Shown here: positions 1 to 11,204 of the stretch, piece by piece
Numbering within the stretch: the stretch's first letter is position 1
Layout of the letters: each line of letters opens with the position of its first letter
DNA from: Sceloporus undulatus
Lineage: Eukaryota > Chordata > Lepidosauria > Squamata > Phrynosomatidae
Direction: 5' to 3'
NCBI RefSeq assembly: GCF_019175285.1
Contig: NC_056523.1
Location: 205,180,377-205,244,376 of the forward strand
DNA: 64,000 bases
Made by a program: the position numbers and the translations under genes
The notes under the pieces: generated by a model
Told to the model about the DNA's origin: nothing
Database searches by the model: none
Seen by the model: only the letters and a program-made list of their open reading frames with translations

Positions 1-11
1 ATGCCAAACTG

Positions 12-31
12 CCCCCCCCGGGGGGGGGGGG
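12..31. repeat. C8G12 homopolymer palindrome
   Basis: Eight C are followed directly by twelve G. Such a block at the window edge is low complexity and is a known trouble spot for sequencing. It may be an artefact or a real hairpin; nothing else supports a function. Confidence 0.8.
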
Positions 32-48
32 CGAGTTCATCTTAGCAT

Positions 49-100
49 TGCCAAAAGTCAGAAATAACTTGAAGGCGCACAACAACGAGAACAAAAACAA
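49..100 (+). mobile_element. Bov-B-tailed SINE, 3' end fragment
   Basis: The stretch reads as a decayed form of the shared SINE/Bov-B tail: a CCATAAGTC-like word, then CTTGAAGGC, then ACAACAA-rich DNA. Only the last 50 bases survive. Confidence 0.65.
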
Positions 101-930
101 ATGCCAAAATAACTTGATATTGTACCTTGACTTAAGGGGGATGGGGGTGCTATTTCCTTCTTGGCCTCAGGAAGGAAAATATCATGGGCTGAGCTAGGCC
201 AAAGTTTAAAAATAATTACAGAGATGAAATGCAGTAAAATAAGCAAACTACAGGTCTGTGCTACTTACTGTGATAGATTTCTGTGTGCGAGGAGGTAATG
301 GCCCCCACTGATCCAGCTGTCAGAAGCTACAGTAACAATGCTGATCTTTTGGCAGGCTCTTACCTCTTCTTTGCAACAGCTTGTTCACACCTGGCTAAGT
401 TCAAAAGAGGCCCACTGTGAGAGCTTCTACACTCTGCAAACTCTGCATCCAAGCTTGTTGTGCAAAATAATATAAATAGTCATCAAAATGTTTTCTCAGA
501 GTTGAACCATGGGTGAGTGGTTCGCCTTGTGTATCCTCAGGCAAAGCGCTCATCCTTACGGCATTGGTTAAAAATAATGAGACATATGTTGGCAAAGGGG
601 GCAGCCATTAGGCAGAAATATAGACGATGGAGAAAGAGCAGATGTTTCCGGCAGGAAGAAAGATTGAGAAAGAGGGAGTGTAGAAATCTCTCTTGTTCCT
701 TCATTTGGTCCTCTGTTCTTTAGGGACTGGCTGTGGAGGAACAGACTGATCCTCCTAGGCCTTCTGCTTAAATATAGACCCCAGAGAGGAAACTCATTAC
801 CAGAGAAAGGACAAAAGAGGACATATACACATTTATATGTGGAAATGCAAAGTTAAAAACAACAAAAGTGATAGTTTAAATGGAAATATAATCCATTTAA
901 TAATAATGGGGAAGACCATGAACATGCTAC
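101..930. other. unique DNA, no feature recognised
   Basis: Mixed-composition sequence with no convincing gene or known repeat. The short open frames at 401-595 and 517-723 have no recognisable domain and look like chance frames. Confidence 0.5.
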
Positions 931-933
931 CTG

Positions 934-1120
934 TGTATAGAGAGATCTTGTAGCACCTTTGAGACTAACTGAAAGAAAGAAGTAGGCAACATGAGATTTC
1001 ATAGATTTAAGTCTATGAAAGCTCATGCTGCCAACTTCTTTCTTTCAGTTAGTCTCAAATGTGCTACAAGATTTCTCTACAGACTGATTCTACAGACTGA
1101 CATGGCTATAGCTTTGAATG
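934..1120. mobile_element. inverted dimer of a Penelope-like 3' tail
   Basis: Two copies of one tail meet head to head. The left arm (about 940-995) is the reverse complement of the right arm (about 1010-1075). Shared words are TTGTAGCACCTTTGAGACTA and, at the centre, a short self-complementary segment. The right copy continues into CTGATTCTACAGACTGACA, the end seen again near 36380. I assign the tail to Penelope-like retroelements from memory of reptile genomes. The first half of the hammerhead core normally found before this tail is absent. Confidence 0.6.
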
Positions 1121-1234
1121 CTCAGTCTGGTGCTCATATGCTAATTACCCCTGTTCAAATTCCAGATCACACCTCTGGTTTCTTATTGCTTTTTTTAAAA
1201 CTAGTTTTGGACCAGATAGCCTTTCAAACAGAGT

Positions 1235-1290
1235 GAAGTTGGCCAACTGTGGCCCTCTGGATATTGTTGAACTAGAACTCTCACAGTCCC
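1235..1290 (+). mobile_element. hAT MITE fragment
   Basis: The words GGCCAACTGTGGCCCTCTGG and GTTGAACTAGAACTCTCA match the start of a common reptile hAT MITE whose ends read CAGGGGTGGGCAACTGTGGC. Only the left part is visible. Confidence 0.5.
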
Positions 1291-1473
1291 TTATCACTGA
1301 TCATGCTAGCTAGGGCTTATGTAAGTAGTAGGCTAAGAGCAGCAACAGAGACACAGTTACCCACCCCTGAAAGAGATCTTCGCATGGAGGAAGGGTGGGA
1401 AGATTCCAGCTCACAGGTTGGATGTAACCCACAGGGCTTCCATATCTGGCCCACAAGCTTTTTCTGTTATGAT

Positions 1474-1545
1474 TATAGAATCTTACAGTTGGAAGGGGCT
1501 GCAAGGGCCAACTTCTTGCCATGCAGTAATACAGTATTAGCAGTG
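1474..1545 (-). mobile_element. CR1 LINE 3' end fragment
   Basis: This is a diverged copy of the CR1 3' end in reverse: TATAGAATCTTACAGTTGGA, then CAAGGGCC and CCATGCAG. It is 5'-truncated, as is usual for CR1. Confidence 0.6.
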
Positions 1546-1577
1546 AATCCATGCAAGGCTTTTGCCTGCTTTAATTG

Positions 1578-1630
1578 GCAAGAAAACCCCACGATAAGTT
1601 TGCCATAAGTCAGAAACTACTTGAAGGCAG
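1578..1630 (+). mobile_element. tRNA-type SINE 3' end with Bov-B-like tail
   Basis: GGCAAGAAAACCCC is followed by GCCATAAGTCAGAAACTACT and TGAAGGCAG. This is the 3' half of the local tRNA-derived SINE family. The 5' part is missing. Confidence 0.65.
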
Positions 1631-2039
1631 TTTAATAGTTTATTCAGTCATGGACCAGTATAAAATATAATAAAAATATAAATACTGAGATAATGGTATG
1701 ATCAAAACAGTACGATTATTGGAACAAAAGTCAAAAGGGCAAAATCAGATCAAACTTCACCAACTATCATCAGTTGCTATGAGCCAGTTGGGAATGTATT
1801 TTACACATGGTATAACAAAATTTAAGTACATCACTTGGATTCTGATTATCCAGCAAATAACGTAAATAAAAAGTATCAGAATGTCCAGGGTATTTAGTTA
1901 TAAGAGGAGTAATCAGTTGATGACGAATGTCCTTATAGAATTGACAGTACAGAAGAACATGAGCAGTGGTTTCTATACTTCCAGTATCGCAAGAACAGAG
2001 TTGAGATTCATAAGGTATTTTTCTATACACTTGAAGGCA
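1631..2039 (-). mobile_element. non-LTR retrotransposon, C-terminal RT fragment
   Basis: On the minus strand a frame covering about 1770-2039 encodes a Cys/His region of the form CSC-x12-H-x5-C (residues LCSCDTGSIETTAHVLLYC), followed by a Phe/Tyr-rich stretch. Such Cys/His tails lie at the C-terminus of several non-LTR retrotransposon polymerases. The plus-left side (1631-1769) would be its 3' UTR. The family cannot be fixed from this; L2- or R4-type are candidates. The valine run at the start of the longer frame is only the CAA repeat read backwards. Confidence 0.6.
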
Positions 2040-2040
2040 C

Positions 2041-2076
<36 letters not shown>
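2027..2076 (+). repeat. SINE/Bov-B tail stub with (CAA)n
   Basis: ACACTTGAAGGCACACAACA continues into about 11 CAA units. Almost nothing of the SINE body is present, so this is either a very short 5'-truncated insertion into the LINE or its remnant. Confidence 0.75.
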
Positions 2077-2104
2077 GAGCTATTCAATATGTTGAATCTA
2101 TTTA

Positions 2105-2650
2105 GGGAAATTTCAGTGTCTTAATTCAGAAAGATCCTTCACAGCTTGGATTAAAACATGCAGTGGATCCATTGCCCCCTCTGACCTACCAGTGCTGTCA
2201 ACCTGCCAGGAACCACCAGCAGCTAGAATGTATCATTGTTTTCTATCATGTATAAACCTGGCTACTTCCTATTTCAAAACCCTCTCCCTTTTTTCCTGCA
2301 AATTGCTATCAAAAACAGGCTGTACACCCATCTGTGTGCCTATTTATTGTTGGGTTTTTTAAAAATCTAGTCCAAGAACAGATAATAATCCCTGGAGTAG
2401 AAAGCACATATGTACAGGAAATTTTCACTTAGTTATATTAGAGCAAAGGATAAAATGAAACCCAAAGAAGTGAGATGAAGCGATGCGAGTATAAATATAC
2501 CCTCAAAGACCACTGAGAGTTAGGCAAGGTTTTTGCCATAAGAAAGGTCCTACTAGGTTTGCCTCCTACTCAGAACCTATTAGCCAGTTTTATTTCTTGA
2601 AATAGGGCCAGCTGTTACATAAAGGGAAGTAGTTGTCTAAGGTGGCAGAT
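2105..2650. other. unique DNA
   Basis: No gene or recognisable repeat was seen here; composition is ordinary and AT-rich. Confidence 0.5.
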
Positions 2651-2689
2651 GCCAGATTAGGGAGAGGCAGCAGGGTACCATGTACCAGC

Positions 2690-2819
2690 CCGGTCCTGCT
2701 GCCGATTGCCGCCCCCACCGCAGCTTCCGCGCCGCTCCGGGCGCCTTTTTGAGTTCGACCCCCCAGTTATCTGAGGGACAGAAACCCGGGCCCCGGCTCA
2801 AAAAGGTTGCCTACCCCTG
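2690..2819 (-). mobile_element. hAT element end fragment, GC-rich
   Basis: The right edge reads AAAAAGGTTGCCTACCCCTG. Its reverse complement starts CAGGGGTAGGCAACC, a typical hAT terminal repeat. The adjoining 100 bases are GC- and CpG-rich, unlike the surroundings. No matching left end was found. Confidence 0.6.
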
Positions 2820-2824
2820 GTCTA

Positions 2825-5565
2825 GAGTAAGTGCAGGATATGCATGCACAAATGGTTGAGAAGGGGACATTTCTGAGTTTCACTGGATGCTCATTTAAAA
2901 AAACAAAAACAAATGGAAACCAAAGCCATGAGAAAACTGATTCGCCCTCTTTCATGTAAAGCATGAATACAACATATATGGCTCTGTTCTAATGGAAGGG
3001 CTGGGCTGGGCTGTAATTTAGATTATTTCCTTCTCATTGGAACTGAGTCCTTAGGTGAAATGGGAACAAAAAGGTTGGAACAGCATGGTAGCTAACTTGC
3101 ATTTTTGCATCTCACATGGCTATAAAGTCATGTTTGTTGCCTGAGGCAAAGGACAAAATTGTGGTGCAACATTGCCGTGTTTCATGCCTATTTGGACTGG
3201 TGTGACTGACTGACCTCTATGGTTGCTCCCTTATTGCCCCATGAATTTTAGCCTCATGGTTTGCTTCACGATGTATAAAGGAGGGGAACATCCCTTACAT
3301 GTTTTGTCCATGGCTCTGAAATAATATGGGAACACCCAGGAGGAACAATGTTGCTCCTGGCCCATACAAAAGGGCACTAGGTTGGAAATGAATAAGATAC
3401 TTTCCTGCCTTGTCTGTGCTTATATAACTGTATTCCCTTGTTGCTGAGTCTATAAAAAGAAGGGGGAGAGGGAGGGACATATTAGGAAGTAGATGAGTCC
3501 AATGGAGAAACAGCACCTCATCACCCTCAAGTTTGTGCTAATGAATGGAAGCTTCACAGCACACAGATAATCTTGGCTCTTGCTAGAACATCACCTTTGT
3601 TTGGTTGTTACATGACATCTTGGGGAAAGAGGACAGCATGGCCTTAGAAGGCGCATTCAGTTTTCCCATGTGAAAAGAGGCTTTGCTTTCGTACAGAGAA
3701 AGTAGGTTAAAAGAATGTTAAGGGTGTGCAGTTGAGCAGTCTTAAAAGCAACAAAACGCAAAAGCAAAACTTGAGGGGGGAGGTGCTATCTACTTCCAGC
3801 AGTTACCAAACAGTCTTGTTTCTTGCCCTGTTTTCCACACATGTCATCTTTTTCACTTCCTTGACTAACCCCCCAGGTATACATTTCCAATGCCCATTCT
3901 TCTTTCTATACACACAGAGACAGAGACAGAGATGTTTATATGACAGTAGCTGCCATGTAGAGAAAATATACACACTTGTCGTATAGGTAGAGTTGCCAGG
4001 TTTTTTTTAAAAAAAAAAGATCCCCGCTGTTGTCCTTTTGGATGGCACAGTCTGCAGAAATCGACAGAGTGAAATTTTATGTGTCATGGAGGTTAGCAGA
4101 CCAAGCAACTGCTAAAGATGTAGATCAGATCTGGATGGTTTTGAGATTGTTGCTGACGATCTTCGTTGTAGGGAAAAAAAAGAAGGGGAATACCTCTCCC
4201 ACCTGTCACTGACTGCCTCAGTGTAACCTGTGTGTATGTTGCTGAGTCACAAGCCAGAGATACTTACTGGAAGCCTGTGAGTGTTTTAAGCATGTGTACA
4301 TTCTCCTATGGAAGTTCAACTGCTGAGAAATTTCCACCTTCAGTTCAAGGTTGTGGAAATGAAGATGTGCATGCAATACCATTGCACATAACAAGGATGC
4401 TGCTCCTGGATCATACACATATTTGGTTGTGTATTTTATTGCACATTTTGGCATGTGTTCAGTGGCATACGGTTGCTATTCAACACATAGATGGTGTGTC
4501 ATAGTAACTGTGTAACTCTGCATGTGGCGATTTATTCTCTTTAACTCCACTGTAGGATCTTGGCCCATATATTCAAAGTAGAGCCAAGAACATTTTGTGC
4601 ACCAACTTAAGAACATGATGGCATACCTATCACCATCACAGTAACATTCCATATATAAGAGCTGAGCAGACTGGCAGTTGAACTTTATTTCTGTTCTGAT
4701 GACAGGGGAGGATTCTTCCCTACACCTGAAGACAGGAGGGTAGCTTACAGGGACACAGAGCAGATCAGGTGGCACCAGTAAACAGAGTGAAGCAGCTACG
4801 GATCTGGAGTGTCATGGCATGGCAGCAAATGGCTAGTTGTGTGATTTCTTTTTCTATTGTCAGGGACAGGGGGAAGTGATTGTGGTTCTTTTCTGCCTTC
4901 TGTGCTAAAATAACTTGGCTGGCTTTGGGTGCTATGGACCTTGTCGTAGGTGACAAGGACAGATCACCATTTGCTGTTCCACCTTAGCAAAACATTTTAA
5001 TGTACTCTTGAGTCAGACAGCTTCCAGACATGTTCTTCCTCTTCTCATGCTTTCTCTTTTTAAAAATGTGACCATAAGATTATTAACTATCTCTCTCTCT
5101 TTCCTTTTTCAACATGTTGGTAATGAAATTGCTCAGATCCCTTAACCAATTTGTGCTATTTCTAGGGGGGAAAGTGGTTCCCTAAGCAATGATTTGCATT
5201 TTCCAACTCTTTCCTTTGGTTCATATTCAGGAACTTGTGAATTCTCAGTTGGTTTAATAACAGCGACAACAAGATTCATATGACATGTAGTTCCTCAGAG
5301 AAAAGACCTCATGCGTGCAAAGCAAAACTAACCCTTGGGAATTCTCTGCTTAATGACTGAAGCACAATATGTAGACAATTTTACCCACAGTGGTGATGCC
5401 TATAAAGTTATCTCTGTGGATATGGCACAAGGAGGCTGCTTAGTACTGGCCATCCTGAAGACATACTGGAGGGGAGCTGGTGGCAGCTGAAACAGCATGC
5501 CAATTTAGATGCCTTTCTCTGAGCTTTCTTATTATCTTTGCATGTATTTATTTGCAATAATTTAT
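2825..5565. other. mostly unique intergenic DNA
   Basis: Apart from the two-copy repeat at 4330-4392, no gene or repeat family is recognised. Several short open frames occur but none shows a domain, signal peptide or codon bias that would support a gene. Confidence 0.45.
4330..4392 (-). repeat. two-copy dispersed repeat, copy A
   Basis: About 58 bases starting CCACCTTCAGTTCAAGG recur at 49771-49832 with roughly 80 percent identity. Read on the minus strand, both copies give related peptides (VLHAHLHFHNLELKVEI here), and the amino-acid changes are mostly conservative. It may be a piece of an old coding transposon; the family is unknown. Confidence 0.5.
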
Positions 5566-5569
5566 TTGT

Positions 5570-6010
5570 CCTGACTTTCTTCCAAGCCACTCAAGGTGGC
5601 TGGCAATTAAGCAGAATAAATATAATTAAAACAGGGGGTGAATAGGTGCAAAACAAAATTAAAACACAATTGACAAACACACACAGAGAGAAGACAAAAT
5701 ACAATACCCAACCAGTACTTTCTCCCACAAATGGGGTTCAAGGTGACTTACAATTAAGCCAAACAAACATAATTAAAACACAGAATGAATAAAGGCAAAA
5801 CAAAATTAAAACACAATTAACAAGCACAAACAACAACAACAATATACACTATAGTCTCTACCCATTTCTTCTGCCTTGTTCCCAAGAACAGAACTCAAGG
5901 TAGTTTCAAATTAAACAGAACAAATATGATTTGGGTATGGGTTAAATAAAAGCATAACAATATCAAGACAACATTGACAAACACAGTGAGCAACACACAG
6001 GCAAAAATAC
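5570..6010 (-). repeat. three diverged tandem units of an L2-like 3' end
   Basis: Three consecutive units of about 140-150 bp (near 5570-5717, 5718-5870 and 5871-6010) share the order: a C-rich start with TTTCTTCC or TTTCTCCC, a CAAGGTGG-like word, CAATTAAGC, ATAATTAAAACA, GAATAAAGGC, and a stretch ending in CAATTGACAAACACA. The order fits the reverse complement of an L2-type LINE 3' end. Divergence shows an old tandem array. Confidence 0.6.
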
Positions 6011-6115
6011 ACACACCTCTCACCTGCAGCAAGCAAGAACAATTGCCACAGGCTCACCAGAATAAACTAATCTTTCACCTTGCAGTGGAAGGACAACAGG
6101 GATGGAACCACTTTA

Positions 6116-6337
6116 GGCTGCTGCCACACTGCAGAATTAATATAGTTTGACATAACTGTAACTGTCACAGCTCCATTCTATGGAATACTAGGATTTGTAG
6201 TTTGTTGTGGCACCAGAGCTCTCTGACAGAGAAGGCTAAATATCTCACATAACTACAAAGCCCATAATTCCATAGAATTGTGCCATGACAGTTAAAGAGG
6301 TCTCAAACTGCATTCATTCTGAAGTGCAGATGCAACC
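6116..6337. mobile_element. Harbinger-like foldback MITE, copy 1
   Basis: The ends are inverted copies (GGCTGCTGCCACACTGCAGA on the left, TCTGAAGTGCAGATGCAACC on the right). The inner arms include ATTCCATAG and GTTTGACATAACT. Flanks are TTA on the left and TCA on the right, close to the 3-bp TTA/TAA duplication of Harbinger elements. It is one of ten copies in the window. Confidence 0.75.
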
Positions 6338-6591
6338 TCAAATTCCCATAGTGAGGAGAGGGGGAGATCAGATTCATGTGAAATAGCCAATGTTGGTCCA
6401 AGATAATTTGTTGTTTGAGGTATAGGGCAAGATGGCAACTCCTTTCCAATTCTATGTACAGAAACTGACAAGAATGGGTCAACATCTTTAATTACTCTTG
6501 AAAGCAGTGGGCCAACTCAGGGGGCTAAAAGCAGACCACCTAGAGCTCCAATAACTTCTCAGTACTCTCTGATTCATAAGTGTAGATGTGT

Positions 6592-6752
6592 GGTGTAGGG
6601 GTTTGAACACTGGACTTTGACTCTGGAGACCAGGGTTCAAATCCCGGCTCTACCATGTCAACCCCCGGGTGACCTTGGGCAAGTCATAATATCTCAGCCT
6701 CAGAGGGAAAACATCCTTTGAAAAAACTTGCCAAGAAAATCCCTTGATAGTT
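6592..6752 (+). mobile_element. tRNA-derived SINE, 3'-truncated
   Basis: GTGTGGTGTAGGGGTTTGAA is followed by a B-box-like GGGTTCAAATCCC and then GTGACCTTGGGCAAGTCA, CTCAGCCTCAGAGG and TTGCCAAGAAAATCCC. This is the tRNA head and body of the local SINE family. The Bov-B-like tail is missing. Confidence 0.85.
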
Positions 6753-7240
6753 TTTAAAAGCAGTTGAAAAAGTGGAATGGCTGACGGTTAATTGGAACTG
6801 TCCCAGCCAAATCAGAACAGTTGGAGAAAAGATATGCAACCATTTTACTTTGATGGGAAAGCACTGAGTAGATGTGGATTAGGTGACAAGGGTTAAGCAA
6901 GTTTCGCCAGTGAAAATGGAATTGGGGACAAACATGGGAAGAAGCAATTCATCCAGCTTCTAAATTCGCCTCTCTGCTGTAACATTCTATATATGGACTG
7001 GCTATTATCATATCTAGGAAAGGCAGATTATCAGCCTCTTCTGTCTACTGCCTCCTATACTTGCATTTGTTGAGAGAGGAAGGAATCAAGTCTCCAGTAC
7101 TATCTATCAGCTTTATGCCAAAGAGGTTGTTCAGAGAAAGATCAAAAGCAGACTGCCTGATGAGAAAGAAGTGATGAGTGAAAGTAAGATAAGGAGGGAG
7201 AGAATGAGAGTGAGGGGAAAAACTGGTCTGTTTTCAGAGG

Positions 7241-7463
7241 TGTATGTGTGTGCCTTCAGGTTGCCTGTTGGCTTGCGGTGACCCCATGAATTTCAAAGGG
7301 TTTTCTTAGGCAAGGAATACTCAGAGGTGGTTCTGCCTGTTCCTCGCCCTGAAACGTAACCTGCAACACCTGGTGTCCACCAGCAGTCTCCTATTAACCA
7401 GGGCTGAACCTGCTTAGCTTCCAAAATCAGGTGAGATCTGGTGCTTTTGGGTATTTCGGCCCT
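7241..7463 (-). mobile_element. 5S-rRNA-derived SINE (5S-Sauria type)
   Basis: On the minus strand the head reads GATCTCACCTGATTTTGGAA, GCTAAGCAGGTTCAGCCCTG and TACTTGGATGGGAGACT. This is 5S rRNA sequence with its internal promoter region. The body follows (AGTATTCCTTGCCTAAGAAA), then a Bov-B-like tail with GGTCACCGCAAGCC and CTGAAGGCACACACA. It is nearly full length. Confidence 0.88.
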
Positions 7464-7469
7464 CAGACG

Positions 7470-8612
7470 TGCCATGCTCAAAATGCATCACAGGCATCAC
7501 CACTGGTCTCTTTCTTTCCACAGTTGTGTTCTGTGTCCTCTGTGTTGCAAGACAAAGAAAACAATCAAAATTCAGAACCAAACGAGCCCAAATTTCTACT
7601 CCAAGAAAAGCTAATTTTCATATATTTGCTTTTGTTTGATTTTTATAAACAATGCAAATTTAGCAGCTGAGCATGTTTTTGCATGATTTGCACAAATCTG
7701 TATCTGTTGATGATGGTGAAGGGCATGGAGCGACCAGATACTCCACTAGATACTAAAATTCTTGCATTCATACCAATGCAACAATTATTCTATTTCTCCT
7801 CTGAAATGTTAACTGGTTGTCCCATAGTTGAGTTCTATTGCTATCAGAGGTAGAATAGCCCTGTCCTCTTTTTCACCTGGCCAACTTGAGATACAGCAGC
7901 AGAAGGAGCAGCAGCAATTTTGGGCCGGGGACAGAGCACCTTAGCTTAAATGAAGCTTCAGGGTGGGGTGGGGGATTTCAAGGAACGGAATGTAATTACC
8001 AGGGCTGCCATTTATATCTGTATAATCCTATTCTTTCATAAACTGTCATGGAATCATCCACAGCCAAAGGAATGATGAATTGTTCTCTTGGTAATCTGTA
8101 AGAAATGCACCTACAGTACCTGTAAGGTGTGTGTGTGTGGGGAATATATAGAGAAGGAAAGTCATTAGGACCTTGGCCTTGATTCAGTCAAAGATAAACT
8201 TTTTACCTTGAAAAATCCACCAAAAACTATGTAAGCTCTTTTGTTTCCCATCATTTTCACTGGCACAATTTAAGCATTGAAAGGGGTTTTCCTTCCCCAA
8301 CCAGGCACTCTCCAGATGTTTTGGAGTACAACCAGAGTTTGGAATATTAAGTTAAAAAATTAATTTGTAAGTGCTACTAGATAGAAAGGGAGAGATTAAT
8401 TTGCTGTTTTTAATGTTGGGAGGGCAGAAATTTGATTGGCTGCCATAATTATTAATAAATTGATTAATTTAAATTTTTTTCAGTGATTTTTGCCATTTAT
8501 AGTGAGTGGCATTACTTGCTTGTCAGTATCATTACCCATATTTTGTCACTGGCTCCTTCAAAGATTTTCTTGCTGTACTTTTGAATTTCCTTTCCCTATT
8601 GCCCTTCTATGT
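7470..8612. other. unique DNA
   Basis: No gene was recognised. A short hAT-like word (CTCCAGATGTTTTGGAGTAC, near 8308) hints at a remnant; the rest is unclassified and AT-rich. Confidence 0.45.
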
Positions 8613-8615
8613 TTT

Positions 8616-8982
8616 ACTGGCTGTACAGACCAGCAAGAAATGTTAACATTGGGCTGGAGTGGGGGCGTAGTGACTGTATTGTGCATGCCCTGACTCTGCC
8701 CCAATGCCAGTGTTATACTGCCCACCCGACTGCATGGCTGGTGGCATCGTGCCCCTTCTTTGGCGTTGCATTTAGATGCACTGCACTAAAGAATCAGCAA
8801 AAAGCCAACAATGCAGTGGCAAGGGCAGCTTTTTGCCACTTTAAAAAAGAGCGGCATTTTGCTGGCCTTTTTGGGCCGGCAAAGCACTGGATTGGGCCCA
8901 CGGCATGCAGTTGTTGCAGGCCCGATCCAGCACTCCCAGGGGTGGTTCAGAGCTGCTCTATCGGAGAGGTCTGTACCTCAGT
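8616..8982. mobile_element. multi-hairpin GC-rich MITE, diverged copy
   Basis: The ends are inverted: GGCTGTACAGACCAGC near 8619, and GAGAGGTCTGTACCTC ending near 8980. Inside are hairpins such as CTGGATTGGGCC paired with GGCCCGATCCAG (about 8888-8931) and GTGCATTTAGATGCAC. The architecture matches the younger element at 26293-26785. The 137-residue open frame across it is incidental. Confidence 0.6.
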
Positions 8983-9072
8983 CTTCTTCTTATTTCTTGA
9001 CTGCATTCTCAGTTCTGATTAATAGTATTGTAGATATGATCTGAAATTGGCACATTTGTTCACCTAACTCTA

Positions 9073-9215
9073 CAGGAGGGGTGGGCAACATGTAGCCTTT
9101 GATGCACATGCAGGCTCGAAGGCTATATTTCCAGGCCTATGGATACCTCAGTGCTGAAATTCAGCAGCACATTGCACTGTCAAATTTTGGCAACACACCA
9201 GGAGAACTCTTTTAA
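9073..9215 (+). mobile_element. hAT-like element fragment
   Basis: The left edge CAGGAGGGGTGGGCAACATG resembles a hAT terminal repeat. No clear right end was found, so the length is a guess. Confidence 0.4.
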
Positions 9216-9219
9216 GTCA

Positions 9220-10720
9220 AGCAGGAAATGGCACTGTGAAAAACACTTTGAATCTTCCTGAAATTGGTAGACTGTGAAAACCCATTTAAAATGAGCAATT
9301 CATGCTCAACTGAATGGTTTTTCCCTCCAAGTTTGCCCTTGAAATTTGGTGGGACTGTTTATATTTCAGAAGCAGAGGTGTGTGGTCAACGGTATGTGCT
9401 GGGGAGCACATTGCCCTTGAACTGGCTCATAGTGCTCCATATTCTAGAGTTGGGTTCAGTGACACTGAAATGCTGGAGATAGACTAGTTGCCATGTTCTT
9501 GTTGTCCCCCACAGATATCTGGAGTTCTTAATCTGCAGCTGGCCTCATTGCCAAAGGAACCCAGGTATTTGTGCAGAATACCAGTCTGTTAGGTACGGCA
9601 GGTCTCTCAAGTCTCTGTGTGGAAGGGATCCCCTATCCAGGTTGGCTCCACATTCCAACCCTTAGGTCCTATAACTCACCTTGTCCCTCCCTGGATCTGT
9701 TACTTGGTCTCATGTGGGCTTGGATAAGTGGATGTGTTTGGTGTGATAATGTGTGACCAATCCTCTTGATCAATTCTGAAATGAAAGCATTCACTGAACT
9801 CCTTCCACACTCTTGGCTCCTATCACACTGAAGACCTATTTAGAACTCATCAGTCCCTCCCTTCGTATTTGGTCCTAACTTGACTCAGCTTCTCAAGATT
9901 TAATCTACTCTTATCTGTCCCTGTCCCTATCTCAATCTCAGCCTCATTCTGTCTGTGTTCCTGACTGGTCCTATCAGACAGACTAACAGATAAGCTTCTC
10001 ATTTTGTATTTTCTCCCATAGATCTACTTTCACAGCATCCAATGAGCTGCAGTTGGTTAGGCCTACCCAAGGTTGCTTAGCTTCTTGCTTAACATGGGTC
10101 AAATCACAATCACTGTCACCCACAGCCAGCCAACCTCCTCAGTTACTTCACCAATTTTACTCTTTTGAACTGCACCCAGATACAGTCTTTATTGCTTTTT
10201 ATGTTGCCTCTGGTGCGTGGGGTGGCGGAGGGGGATACCTATAAGATTGGTAAGAAAATTGCACATCCCTTGAAAATTCCCTGTCAAAATGTCTCTAAAA
10301 TGCCCCTTTTAGTGGCTTTTAAAAAGCAACTTTAAAAAACTGAAGAAAGTAATTTCATTCCTACTCATTCTGTTCCTTCCGAAACATGCCTTTGTTATGG
10401 CCTAGTTACTAAAAGAGGACTTTGTTAGAGTACGTACATGGTTTTCACACTCAACTCTCTAATCAGCCCAAGTTACTGCTTGAAACTGTGCTGCTGATAT
10501 TCTTTAAGAGTGTCTGGGAGAAGAATGGTTGGAAATAGATGCAGGTGGGGTAGGAACACTTAGCTATGTCATAAAGGATCCTGGGACACATTGACTGGGA
10601 GCATGTTGGGGCATTATGCCAGTGTAACTCTGGGTTATGCAGCTGACATAATTTAATAATATTCTCCCATGCTGAGAAGACTGAAATCAATTGAATCAAT
10701 TGTTGGATGGCGAATCAACA
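9220..10720. other. unique DNA
   Basis: No gene or repeat was recognised. Open frames of 60-78 codons here lack any domain. Confidence 0.45.
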
Positions 10721-10724
10721 CTTA

Positions 10725-10945
10725 GGGTGCATCTACACCATAGAAATAATGCAGTTTGACACATTTTAACTGCCATGACTCCATCCTACTGAATGCTGGG
10801 ATTTGTAGTTTTGTGAGGCACCAGCACTCTTTGGCAGAGAAAGCTAAAGAACTGGTAAGACTTGAAATCCCAGGATTCCATAGGATGGAGCTACAGCACT
10901 TAAAGTGGTGTCAAAGTGCATTATTTCTACAATAGAGATGAACCC
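10725..10945. mobile_element. Harbinger-like foldback MITE, copy 2, with TTA target duplication
   Basis: The element starts GGGTGCATCTACACCATAGA and ends TCTACAATAGAGATGAACCC. The arms are inverted copies over nearly the whole 221 bp. TTA flanks both ends (10722-10724 and 10946-10948), as expected for Harbinger insertion. This copy best defines the family borders. Confidence 0.85.
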
Positions 10946-11019
10946 TTAGAGAAATTCCATGGATTCAACATGTTTACTCCTGGAGAACTAACAGTATGAT
11001 TCAAAGCAATTGCACCCCC

Positions 11020-11056
11020 ATTCATTCATTCGTTCGTTCATTCATTCATTCATTCA
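11020..11056. repeat. (ATTC)n / (GTTC)n microsatellite
   Basis: Nine tetranucleotide units, two of them with ATTC changed to GTTC. Confidence 0.95.
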
Positions 11057-11204
11057 GTTTTACTTATTACTTATTACATATTACTTTCAATACCATTAAT
11101 TTTAAAAGTGTTACAACTTTTAAAGGTGTTACAACTAAGGGCAACACATTACTTTTAATACCATTTCAGTGAGTCCCAGAAATAAATTCTTTTTCCCTAA
11201 GTAA

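Noticed and set aside
6592-6660. A tRNA gene
   Set aside because: The A- and B-box words continue into a SINE body, and no full cloverleaf was apparent.
7381-7440. A 5S rRNA gene
   Set aside because: The 5S-like part is diverged and joined to a SINE body and Bov-B-like tail; it is a retroposon head.
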